From Paracoccus sp. MKU1 (GTDB lineage Bacteria; Pseudomonadota; Alphaproteobacteria; Rhodobacterales; Rhodobacteraceae): a stretch of 64,000 nucleotides of DNA. The notes under the pieces were generated by a model, which worked only from the letters and a program-made list of their open reading frames with translations, searched no databases and had not been told where the DNA came from. A program made the position numbers and the translations under genes. Below are positions 1 through 6,424 of this stretch, piece by piece. The DNA lies in contig NZ_LLWQ01000064.1 of assembly GCF_001447385.1 (NCBI RefSeq), forward strand, positions 62,001-126,000, in the 5' to 3' direction. Numbering within the stretch: position 1 is the stretch's first letter; the number at the start of each line of letters is the position of its first letter.

Positions 1-94
1 CGAGCAAGGCGAGAAGACGATGCGCAGCGGCTATGATGGCGGACGCACGGACGATGGGCGCGGCCGGAACGGCTACGGGTGACATGATGTTCAT
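1..94 (-). CDS. Hypothetical island protein, N-terminal fragment cut by window edge
   Basis: An open frame starts at ATG 94 and runs off the left edge; it begins MNIMSPVAVPAAP and continues with an Ala-rich stretch. A second ATG lies at 85. I do not recognise the family. The reason for calling it is context: the same conserved leader (the GAGAGTGAGAG motif, here at 179-189) that precedes the ParB-like and ArdC genes lies upstream, and a GAGG Shine-Dalgarno-like sequence sits about nine bases before the start. It would be the next gene in the minus-strand series of the island backbone. Confidence 0.45.
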   Translation of the reverse strand, partial: MNIMSPVAVPAAPIVRASAIIAAAHRLLALL

Positions 95-139
95 GGACTG
101 GAACCTCGGGAGAGCGGGAACGGGAAGCCCGAACGACGC

Positions 140-191
140 TCTCTCTCGACCGCCCGGACTCACCTCGTCCCGGCGGCCCTCTCACTCTCGA
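140..191 (-). promoter_or_regulatory. Conserved island leader, copy C
   Basis: Read on the minus strand this segment starts with GAGAGTGAGAGGG (complement of 177-189) and contains GGTCGAGAGAGAG further on. Both pieces are shared with the leaders before the ParB-like gene (3459-3537) and ardC (4580-4658). This copy matches less well in its distal half and lies 84 bases before the start codon instead of 71-72. Function unknown. Its position just before a start codon suggests a transcribed leader or an operator. Confidence 0.55.
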
Positions 192-216
192 AACGCTTTT
201 CGCGGCCGGCATGAGA

Positions 217-247
217 AAAGCGCCTCGGCCGATCGGCGGGGCGCTTT
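217..247 (-). terminator. Rho-independent terminator after the small-gene operon
   Basis: An 8-bp perfect stem (AAAGCGCC at 217-224 pairing with GGCGCTTT at 240-247) encloses a 15-base loop that contains its own CCGATCGG palindrome. On the minus strand the stem runs into a TTTT stretch. It lies just beyond the stop codon of the gene at 254-550. Confidence 0.65.
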
Positions 248-253
248 GAGGCG

Positions 254-550
254 TCAGGTCCAGTATCCGTCGGCGATCTCACTGGCGATGAGCATGCGCG
301 CCTTGCGGATCAGGTCATCGCCGCTGGTGTCGATGTGCTCGAAGAACCTGGCGCGCGCGCCGTTCGTGGTCCAATCGGCATAGGCGCAATATTCACGGGC
401 CTCGGCCCGGAATGCCCTCATGTCGCTGGCCCAATGAGGCTTGGGCTCTATGACGACGGTGATGCCGTCCCTGATCTCTGGCCAGGGGAACGACCGTTCG
501 GTGGGCGGCCGCTCGTGATCGGCGGCGAAGATGGCGTCGATGTCCATCAT
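254..550 (-). CDS. Hypothetical island protein, 98 aa
   Basis: A small acidic soluble protein starting MMDIDAIFAADHERPP, with no signal peptide or membrane segment. I do not recognise the family. Its start overlaps the stop of the upstream gene (547-813) in an ATGA arrangement, and that gene overlaps the next one (810-1226) in the same way, so the three are translationally coupled and belong to one transcription unit. A hairpin terminator follows directly. Such small overlapping genes are typical of the conserved accessory modules of alphaproteobacterial integrative elements. No function can be assigned from the sequence. Confidence 0.75.
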   Translation of the reverse strand: MMDIDAIFAADHERPPTERSFPWPEIRDGITVVIEPKPHWASDMRAFRAEAREYCAYADWTTNGARARFFEHIDTSGDDLIRKARMLIASEIADGYWT

Positions 551-813
551 GGCGCCTCTCCCGGTGTGTCGGGATGTATGAAACGGTCAGGATCGCCGGG
601 GTCGGGCGGCAGATAGGCGTCATAAGGATTGCCGTCGGCGAGATGGCCGAAGGGCGTGAAGACGAAATCCCCATCGTCTCGTCCCACTGCGCAGATGACG
701 TAACGCGGAGCGCCGGTCACGGCGTCGAGGCACTCCATGAGCGCGAGGTTGCCGTCACCTGCGGCGCGCAGAAGGGTCTGAAAATTGGTCTGGGCGAAGG
801 AGGGGATGCTCAT
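547..813 (-). CDS. DUF6117-like island protein, 88 aa
   Basis: The protein starts MSIPSFAQTNFQTLLRAA and contains the stretches GNLALMECLDAVTG, YVICAVGRD and FTPFGHLADGNPYDAYLPP, which I recognise as the pattern of the DUF6117 family found on mobile elements of alphaproteobacteria. It is full length, soluble and acidic. Start at ATG 813, overlapping the upstream stop by four bases; its own stop overlaps the next start. Function unknown. The family assignment is from memory of the motif pattern and should be confirmed by profile search. Confidence 0.8.
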   Translation of the reverse strand: MSIPSFAQTNFQTLLRAAGDGNLALMECLDAVTGAPRYVICAVGRDDGDFVFTPFGHLADGNPYDAYLPPDPGDPDRFIHPDTPGEAP

Positions 814-1226
814 ATCCGGTCTCCTGAGTCGGAGATGGTCTCGGCGAGCCAGCCATCGGTGTAGATCCAGTCCACCGTCTCCCCGGTGGCGAGATCGAGG
901 ACATGCGCGCCACCGCCGAAGCCGTCGAGCCGGGGCTTGGAGCAGGTGTTGGCATATTGGAAACCCCAGCGGCCGGTCAGGCCGAACTCCGCGGCGCAGC
1001 GCTTCACGAACTGGATCAGCCGCTCGGGATCGCCGGTGATGTCGTCGCGCATCCAGAGCTGGGCGCCGCCATGCTCGGGCTGGATCGAGAGGAGAAAACC
1101 CTCGGAAGGCGGTTCTTCCGACGCGCCAGCCTCGGACAGGCGGTTGTATAGGTCGAGCGCGCGGGCGGCGTTCTCCGGCGTGACGACGTCGAGCAGGCAC
1201 GAGAAATGGGTGAAATAGTCGGCCAT
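810..1226 (-). CDS. Hypothetical island protein, 138 aa
   Basis: First gene of a three-gene overlapping set (then 547-813 and 254-550). It starts MADYFTHFSCLLDV and has a mixed, Trp- and Gly-containing soluble composition (for example FGLTGRWGFQYANTC and GFGGGAHVLDLATGE). No signal peptide or membrane helix. I do not recognise a named family; the composition suggests a small globular alpha/beta protein. The start is ATG 1226 with AGGAG-like sequence upstream on the minus strand. A terminator hairpin (1248-1269) separates it from the ParB-like gene, so it probably has its own promoter. Confidence 0.75.
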   Translation of the reverse strand: MADYFTHFSCLLDVVTPENAARALDLYNRLSEAGASEEPPSEGFLLSIQPEHGGAQLWMRDDITGDPERLIQFVKRCAAEFGLTGRWGFQYANTCSKPRLDGFGGGAHVLDLATGETVDWIYTDGWLAETISDSGDRI

Positions 1227-1247
1227 GACAGGCTCCTGAAACGAAAA

Positions 1248-1269
1248 TGCCCGGTGCGATGACCGGGCA
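1248..1269 (-). terminator. Rho-independent terminator after the ParB-like gene
   Basis: Perfect 8-bp stem TGCCCGGT (1248-1255) with ACCGGGCA (1262-1269) and a 6-base loop. On the minus strand it is followed at once by TTTT. It lies between the ParB-like stop (1326) and the next minus-strand gene (start 1226). Confidence 0.75.
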
Positions 1270-1325
1270 GATGGAAGATCGGGGTGGGACGCGCGGGACG
1301 AACGGAGCCGCCCCGCGCTGTTGCG

Positions 1326-3452
1326 TTATTCAGCCGCTATGGCGTGCTGGACTTCGTCCTCGTCGTCGCTGGCCGCTTCGTCCTCGCTCTCATCGGTGAG
1401 GAAGTCCGGCAGCGCGGTGTTGTCGCCAGCGTCGGCCTGATCGTCCGGGCTGGGCTGATCGCCGTCGAGGGACGCCAGGCGCAGCGGTTCCGGCAGCCAG
1501 CCGGTTTCCGCAAGAAGGCGTTCGGCTTCCTTGGCCATGTCGCTCTTCTTCAGGTGATCGATGAGCTGGGCGGCCCGCTCGCCGGCGCCCTCACGGACGG
1601 CTTCGAGAATACGGGGCTTGGTCACGCGGCCGAGATAGTTGCCGACCGTGGGCTTCCAGCCAACGGCCACCATGTCGAGACCGGTCGCGCGCGAGAGCCG
1701 GTCGGCCTGGGCCAGGCGCACGTCGAGACCGTGCTGACTGACGCCCGAGCCCGAATAGGGGTTCGGACGCTCGAACAGCGCATTGACGCCATAGCTGACG
1801 CAAAGCGCCAGCAGCTCCATGCGCGTGCCGTCATCGAGATCGGTCAGCCAGTCCCACAGCGCCTGATCGTCGGCGGGGATGTGATCCCCCCAGCGTTCGT
1901 GGCGATCGTTGACCGCCCGCGCCGATGGGCTGTCCTTCAATTCCTCGGACTGTCCCGGGAAGAAGATGTGGCGGACATTGGTCTCGAGGCAGCCGGTCGC
2001 GTTGGTGTGGATGAAGGTGTCGCTGAGGAGCTTGTGCAGCAACATCGTCATGGCGACGTGCGGATTTTCCGCCACCGCGTTGCGCAGCGCCACTGTGCGA
2101 TGGGCCGTCAGCTCGATCACGAGACGCTCGGGGAGTGGCTTGATGCCGTCCTCCTCGTCGTCCTCGGGTTCGGCGGGCTTGCCGCCGATGGTGATGACCG
2201 CCCGTTGGACGACCGGCGTGTCGGTCTGGTCGCCCCCGGTTGCCTCACCATCGGGCCCGGCCTGGGCTTCATCCCCGGCGCGGACATAGCCGCGGTCGAT
2301 CGACAGAGAACCGTCGGCGTCGAGGCTGACGAAGGCGCCGGCGATCGCGATGTCGGCCGGATCGTAGCTGACCGGGCGGTTGTCGAAGGCTTCCAGCGCC
2401 TGTTCGATTTCGCCGAGACGCTGATCGATGGCGTCGGGCAGCTCGTCGGCTTCGGAATATTCCGCTTCGATCCGGTCATATTCTTCGCGCAATGCCTCGC
2501 GGGTCGCGCGTTCCTCGTCGGTCAGATCGACCGTCGTGCCGCTGAGTTCACGAAGACCATGGTCGTGGCCATAGGGGAAGCTCATGGCGACCTCGATCCA
2601 CTTCCAGCCTTCCTCGGCGATCTGGTCGGCGGCGCTCTTCAGCTTCTCGGCCACCATGCGGTCGAGCAGGGCCGGGTCTTGCAGCCAGCCGCCGTCGTCG
2701 GACTGGAACAGATCGCGCAGCATGATGCCGCCTGCGGCCTCGTAGGCGTCGACACCGACGAAGACGGCCCGCTTGTCCGAAGCGCGGACTGCGGTTTCGG
2801 TCAGCATCCGCCGGATCTGATAGGGTTCCTTCTGCCAGCTATCCTTGATCGCATCCCAGACCTGTTCCTGACGGGCATGGTCGGGGCTGACGGTGAAGGC
2901 CATGAGCTGTTCGAGCGTCATGCCGTCATCGGCATAGATCTCGAGCAGGGCCGGCGAGACGGACGTGAGCCGCAGGCGCTGCTTCACCACGGTGACGCTG
3001 ACGAAGAAAGCGGCGGCGATGGCCTCCTCGGTCATGCCCTTGTCGCGCATGGCCTGAAAGGCGCGGAACTGGTCGAGCGGATGGAGCGGTGCGCGTTCCA
3101 TGTTCTCGACCAGCGACACCTCGTCGATCAGGATGTCGCTGTGGGCGTCGCCAATGACGCAGGGGACCGGAGCATTTCTGGCCAGGCGCTTCTGCTTCAC
3201 CAGCAATTCGAGCGCGCGATAGCGGCGGCCGCCGGCGGGCACTTCGAACATGCCGGTCTCATGGCCATCGCCATCGAGGACCGGGCGCACATGCAGGCTC
3301 TGGATGAGGCCGTGCCGGGTGATGGACTCGGCCAATTCCTCGATCGAGACGCCGGCCTTGACGCGGCGGACATTGGACTGACTCAGCACCAGCTTGTTGA
3401 AGGGAATGTCGCGCGCCGACGACAGGGTGATCTTCTGAACGGCAGTTGCCAT
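1326..3452 (-). CDS. ParB/RepB/Spo0J-like nuclease-domain protein, 708 aa
   Basis: The N-terminal ~200 residues carry a ParB fold: a segment with SNVRR and ITRHGLIQSL, the nucleotide-binding-type signature GGRRYRAL (family GERRxRA), and the helix VSLVENMERAPLHPLDQFRAF. A helix-turn-helix-like region follows (TEEAIAAAFFVSVTVVKQRLRL). The remaining ~450 residues are an acidic, largely helical extension common to the large ParB-like proteins of integrative elements and plasmids. Start chosen at ATG 3452, with GGAG eight bases upstream; the longer frame reaches into the conserved leader. No ParA partner is in the window. Such proteins may help maintain the excised element or act as regulators or nucleases; the precise role is not shown by the sequence. 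Confidence 0.88.
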   Translation of the reverse strand: MATAVQKITLSSARDIPFNKLVLSQSNVRRVKAGVSIEELAESITRHGLIQSLHVRPVLDGDGHETGMFEVPAGGRRYRALELLVKQKRLARNAPVPCVIGDAHSDILIDEVSLVENMERAPLHPLDQFRAFQAMRDKGMTEEAIAAAFFVSVTVVKQRLRLTSVSPALLEIYADDGMTLEQLMAFTVSPDHARQEQVWDAIKDSWQKEPYQIRRMLTETAVRASDKRAVFVGVDAYEAAGGIMLRDLFQSDDGGWLQDPALLDRMVAEKLKSAADQIAEEGWKWIEVAMSFPYGHDHGLRELSGTTVDLTDEERATREALREEYDRIEAEYSEADELPDAIDQRLGEIEQALEAFDNRPVSYDPADIAIAGAFVSLDADGSLSIDRGYVRAGDEAQAGPDGEATGGDQTDTPVVQRAVITIGGKPAEPEDDEEDGIKPLPERLVIELTAHRTVALRNAVAENPHVAMTMLLHKLLSDTFIHTNATGCLETNVRHIFFPGQSEELKDSPSARAVNDRHERWGDHIPADDQALWDWLTDLDDGTRMELLALCVSYGVNALFERPNPYSGSGVSQHGLDVRLAQADRLSRATGLDMVAVGWKPTVGNYLGRVTKPRILEAVREGAGERAAQLIDHLKKSDMAKEAERLLAETGWLPEPLRLASLDGDQPSPDDQADAGDNTALPDFLTDESEDEAASDDEDEVQHAIAAE

Positions 3453-3458
3453 GATCTT

Positions 3459-3537
3459 GACTCCGCGACGGGCGCCGAGAGCCTCTCTCTCGACCTCCAA
3501 CCCGTCACGAAGCGAAGCGCCGCCCTCTCACTCTCAG
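3459..3537 (-). promoter_or_regulatory. Conserved island leader, copy A
   Basis: On the minus strand this runs from GAGAGTGAGAG (3525-3535) to a GCCCGTCGCGGAG block that supplies the Shine-Dalgarno of the ParB-like gene. Between them GTGaCGGGTTG, GAGA and GAGG pieces match the leader of ardC (4580-4658) at the same spacing. GAGAGTGAGAG lies 72 bases before the start codon here and 71 before ardC. A shared transcribed leader or operator is the likely explanation. Confidence 0.7.
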
Positions 3538-3611
3538 GAGGGCAGCGCCACGGAAGCGAAAAGGCGTGAAGCCGGAGACCTGCTTTCCCGCCTTTCCGGT
3601 TTTCAGGTCGA

Positions 3612-4574
3612 TCATGCTGCCTGCCGTTCACCATCTGCCGAGGCGTCGTCGGAGCTGAGATCGGCGTCCGGCAGGAAGCCGAGCAGCCAATCGGCCGCCT
3701 TGCTCGCCTGGGAGGCGGCGCGGACGATGGCGCGATTGTCTTCGCGCAGCACCTCCAGCCAGGAGCCGATATAATCGGCATGACGGACGGTGGGCGCGAT
3801 GCCGAGGGATGCGCAGCAGAAGGCCGCGTTGATCTCGGCCACCAGTTCCTCGAAGGCGTATTTCCTGGTGCCGAAGCCGCCGGTCAAGTCGCGGCCGAGC
3901 CGGGAGGCATGGCCGGTGGCGTGCCCCATCTCATGCAGGGCCGTGCGATGCCAGTTGATCGGCTCGAAATATGCCTGGGGCGGCGGCACCTGCACATAGT
4001 CGTGTGCCGGCACATAGAAGGCGCGGTCGCCGCCGATGCGGAATTCGATGCCCGTGGCCCGGATCAGGGCATCGACCTGCGGCTCGATGAGACCGGGCGG
4101 AGGCGGTGGAGCAACGATGGCGACATCCTCTGGCAGGCCGTCGCATTGCGCCGCGTTGAACACGGTGAAGCGCTTGAGGAACGGGATCGCCGCCGCTTCC
4201 TCGCCGGCCTCACGGGCGCGGCGCTTTTCGTCCTCTGGGGTGAAACGATCGGCATAGACGACGGTGGTGCCGCGTTCGCCCCGGCGGACATTGCCGCCGA
4301 GCGACAGGGCCTGACGGAAGGTGATCCAGCTCTGGCCGGGAAAGCCGTGCTGGATCACTGCGCCCCAGAGGATCAGCACATTGATTCCCGAATAATGCCG
4401 CCCGGTCGCGGCGTTCCTCGGCATGGCGAGGGGCGCCTTGGCCGTGGCGGTGCCCCAGGGCTGGACCCAAGGGAAGCGGCCTGCCTCCAGCTCGTCGATG
4501 ATTTTGCTGGTGATGTCGTCGTAAAGGCTCGTCCGGCCGGAGCCGGCACGCCCGTTGCGGTCATTCCTGAACAT
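3612..4574 (-). CDS. ardC: ArdC-type antirestriction protein, 320 aa
   Basis: The N-terminal ~130 residues match the ArdC single-strand-DNA-binding domain: YDDITSKIIDELEAG, FPWVQPW, a GRHYSGINVLILW stretch and WITFRQALSLGGNVRRGERGT. The C-terminal half is a zincin-like domain with HEMGHATGH (HExxH) in the context WHRTALHEMGH and a downstream EELVAEINAAF helix that would give the third ligand. ArdC proteins protect incoming DNA from restriction during transfer. Start at ATG 4574, with GGAG seven bases upstream; the open frame continues further upstream only through the conserved leader. The length is normal for the family. Confidence 0.92.
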   Translation of the reverse strand: MFRNDRNGRAGSGRTSLYDDITSKIIDELEAGRFPWVQPWGTATAKAPLAMPRNAATGRHYSGINVLILWGAVIQHGFPGQSWITFRQALSLGGNVRRGERGTTVVYADRFTPEDEKRRAREAGEEAAAIPFLKRFTVFNAAQCDGLPEDVAIVAPPPPPGLIEPQVDALIRATGIEFRIGGDRAFYVPAHDYVQVPPPQAYFEPINWHRTALHEMGHATGHASRLGRDLTGGFGTRKYAFEELVAEINAAFCCASLGIAPTVRHADYIGSWLEVLREDNRAIVRAASQASKAADWLLGFLPDADLSSDDASADGERQAA

Positions 4575-4579
4575 CGCGG

Positions 4580-4658
4580 TTCTCCGCGACGGGCGCCGGA
4601 GACCTCTTCTCCAGCCCTCAACCCGCCACGGAAACCCCGTCCGCACTCTCACTCTCCA
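4580..4658 (-). promoter_or_regulatory. Conserved island leader, copy B
   Basis: Minus-strand leader of ardC. GAGAGTGAGAG is at 4646-4656 and the near-invariant block CGGCGCCCGTCGCGGAG ends a few bases before the start codon. Order and spacing of the conserved blocks equal those of copy A before the ParB-like gene. Confidence 0.7.
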
Positions 4659-4762
4659 GGGGGGCGTTGCGGGGCTCTCCCCGCAGAAGGGGTCGGCCGA
4701 GACCCCGGCTCGGCCGCAGGGGAAGGCTTTCCCCCTTATCCGGCCTGTTCTCATGGGCATCC

Positions 4763-4799
4763 TTGAAAACTGTCAGAAACTCGCATATGTTTCCAACAG
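4763..4799 (+). promoter_or_regulatory. Promoter overlapped by an inverted-repeat operator, upstream of abiEi
   Basis: A sigma-70-like promoter is visible: TTGAAA (4763-4768), a 17-base spacer and TATGTT (4786-4791). An imperfect inverted repeat covers the spacer and the -10: CTGTCAGAAAC (4770-4780) against GTTTCCAACAG (4789-4799), 9 of 11 positions complementary around an 8-base centre. AbiEi antitoxins are known to autorepress by binding inverted repeats in their own promoter, so this is the expected operator. No comparable promoter is obvious before the downstream genes up to 10976. Confidence 0.65.
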
Positions 4800-4809
4800 G
4801 AGAAAGACG

Positions 4810-5403
4810 ATGACACGGCTAACCGAACAGATTCTGTCGCATGCGACGGGCCTGCCCGAAGGCGCCCCTGTGTCTGCCAAGAGCCTGCTTCACCTCGGAA
4901 ACCGGGCGGCCGTGGATCAGGCATTGTCGCGTCTGTCCGAGCGCGGGCAGCTCATCCGCGCCGGTCGCGGCGTCTATCTGCGTCCCATCGCCAGCCGGTT
5001 CGGCACGCGCACACCTTCGGTCGAGCAGGCTGTCGAGGCCCTTGCGAACCAAAAGGGGGAGATCATCGTCTCGAACGGCGCCGCCGCGGCGAACGCCCTT
5101 GGCTTGACGACGCAGGTGCCCGTCCGCTCGGTCTATCTGACCTCCGGGCGCAGCCGAAAAATGCACCTCGGCAAGCAGGTCGTGGAATTGCGGCACGCAC
5201 CGCGCTGGCTATTGGCGCTGGCCAACCGGCCGGCGGGGGAGGCTGTGCGGGCGCTGGCCTGGCTCGGCCCGGAAAAGGCGGAGGCCGCGCTCACGACATT
5301 GAAGCGGAAGATGCCGCCTGGCGTGTTCGGCGAACTGGTCGCCGCCGCGCCGCAGCTTCCGACATGGCTCGCGCAGAGCGTTGGCAAGGCGGCCTATGGC
5401 TGA
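4810..5403 (+). CDS. abiEi: AbiEi-family antitoxin / transcriptional repressor (type IV toxin-antitoxin)
   Basis: 197 residues. The N-terminal ~60 residues form a winged-helix-like domain (ILSHATGLPEGAPVSAK, AAVDQALSRLSERGQLIRAG, GVYLRP), followed by the antitoxin C-terminal domain (NGAAAANALGLTTQVP, VYLTSGRSRKMHLGK). This is the DUF6088/AbiEi pattern. The start is ATG 4810, just after AGGAGA. The antitoxin counteracts the AbiEii nucleotidyltransferase and represses its own operon. Its stop overlaps the abiEii start (ATG 5396), so the two are translationally coupled. An inverted repeat over the promoter (4770-4799) fits autoregulation. Confidence 0.88.
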   Translation: MTRLTEQILSHATGLPEGAPVSAKSLLHLGNRAAVDQALSRLSERGQLIRAGRGVYLRPIASRFGTRTPSVEQAVEALANQKGEIIVSNGAAAANALGLTTQVPVRSVYLTSGRSRKMHLGKQVVELRHAPRWLLALANRPAGEAVRALAWLGPEKAEAALTTLKRKMPPGVFGELVAAAPQLPTWLAQSVGKAAYG

Positions 5404-6412
5404 CGTCTTTCTCCAGCTTTCGGCCGAGGATCGGCGCGATGCGCTGGGCGTCGCTGCCGACCGCTCGGGCCGGCCTACCCATCTTCTCGAAAAGGATGTG
5501 TGGGTGGTGTGGGCGCTGGCGACCCTCTACGCCGCGCCGCTCGGCGACCATCTGGTGTTCAAAGGCGGCACGTCGCTGTCGAAAGCCTATCAGGTCATTC
5601 GTCGGTTTTCGGAGGATGTGGATCTGACCTACGACATTCGGGCGATTGCGCCCGATCTGGTCGGGGACAATGGCGAGGGTCTGCCGAAAACCCGAAGCGA
5701 GGAAAAGCGCTGGTCCAGCGAGGTCCGCAGGCGGTTGCCAGCATGGGTCGCGGAGACCGTGCAGCCCGTGATCGCGAACGCGCTGGCCGCCGAAGGTCTG
5801 GCTGCGGTCATTCGCGTCGAGGATGAGAGGCTCTTTATCGACTATGAGGCGACCGCAGCCGGGTCCGGCTATGTCGCGCCCAGCGTCATGCTGGAGTTCG
5901 GCGCCCGCTCGACGGGTGAACCGGCGAGCGGGCGCGACGTCGTCTGCGATGCGGCCGGCCTGATCGACGGGCTGATATTCCCGACGGCGCGGCCGCGCGT
6001 CATGCACGCGGAGCGGACGTTCTGGGAGAAGGCGACCGCCATCCATGTCTTCTGCCTCCAGGAACGGCTACGCGGCGACCGCTTCGCAAGACACTGGCAC
6101 GATGTTGTCCGGCTGGATGAAACCGGCTTCGCGAACGCCGCTTTCGCCGATCGCGAACTGGCCAACGCTGTCGCCCGGCATAAGGCGATGTTCTTCGCGG
6201 AGAAGGCCGCCGACCGCACGCCGATCGACTATGCAGCGGCCGTCAACGGCGGCTTGCAGCTCGTGCCGGTCGGCGATGGCGCAAAGGCGTTGGAGGACGA
6301 CTATGCCCGCATGGTCGAGGATGGGCTGCTCTTCGATGACGCCGAGCCGTTCGAAGCGCTCATGGCGCGATGTACAGATATAGCTGCGCGGGCTAACCGA
6401 ATGGGGGCCTAA
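5396..6412 (+). CDS. abiEii: AbiEii/AbiGii-family nucleotidyltransferase toxin
   Basis: 338 residues with the DNA-polymerase-beta-like nucleotidyltransferase motifs of AbiEii: motif I GGTSLSKAY (57-65), the metal-binding motif RFSEDVDL (70-77), a later MLEFGAR strand, and RTFWEKATAIH typical of the family's fourth motif. Family members transfer nucleotides to RNA and block growth, giving abortive infection. ATG 5396 overlaps the abiEi stop by eight bases; a TTG at 5381 in the same frame is a weaker alternative. The stop is only 12 bases before the GajA-like gene, so toxin and Gabija-like genes probably share one transcript. Confidence 0.9.
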   Translation: MADVFLQLSAEDRRDALGVAADRSGRPTHLLEKDVWVVWALATLYAAPLGDHLVFKGGTSLSKAYQVIRRFSEDVDLTYDIRAIAPDLVGDNGEGLPKTRSEEKRWSSEVRRRLPAWVAETVQPVIANALAAEGLAAVIRVEDERLFIDYEATAAGSGYVAPSVMLEFGARSTGEPASGRDVVCDAAGLIDGLIFPTARPRVMHAERTFWEKATAIHVFCLQERLRGDRFARHWHDVVRLDETGFANAAFADRELANAVARHKAMFFAEKAADRTPIDYAAAVNGGLQLVPVGDGAKALEDDYARMVEDGLLFDDAEPFEALMARCTDIAARANRMGA

Positions 6413-6424
6413 AGGGGGGCGGCG

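Noticed and set aside
1284..3569. Very long plus-strand open frame opposite the ParB-like gene
   Set aside because: It mirrors a well-supported minus-strand gene; GC-rich third positions keep the opposite strand open. Its translation has no recognisable domain.
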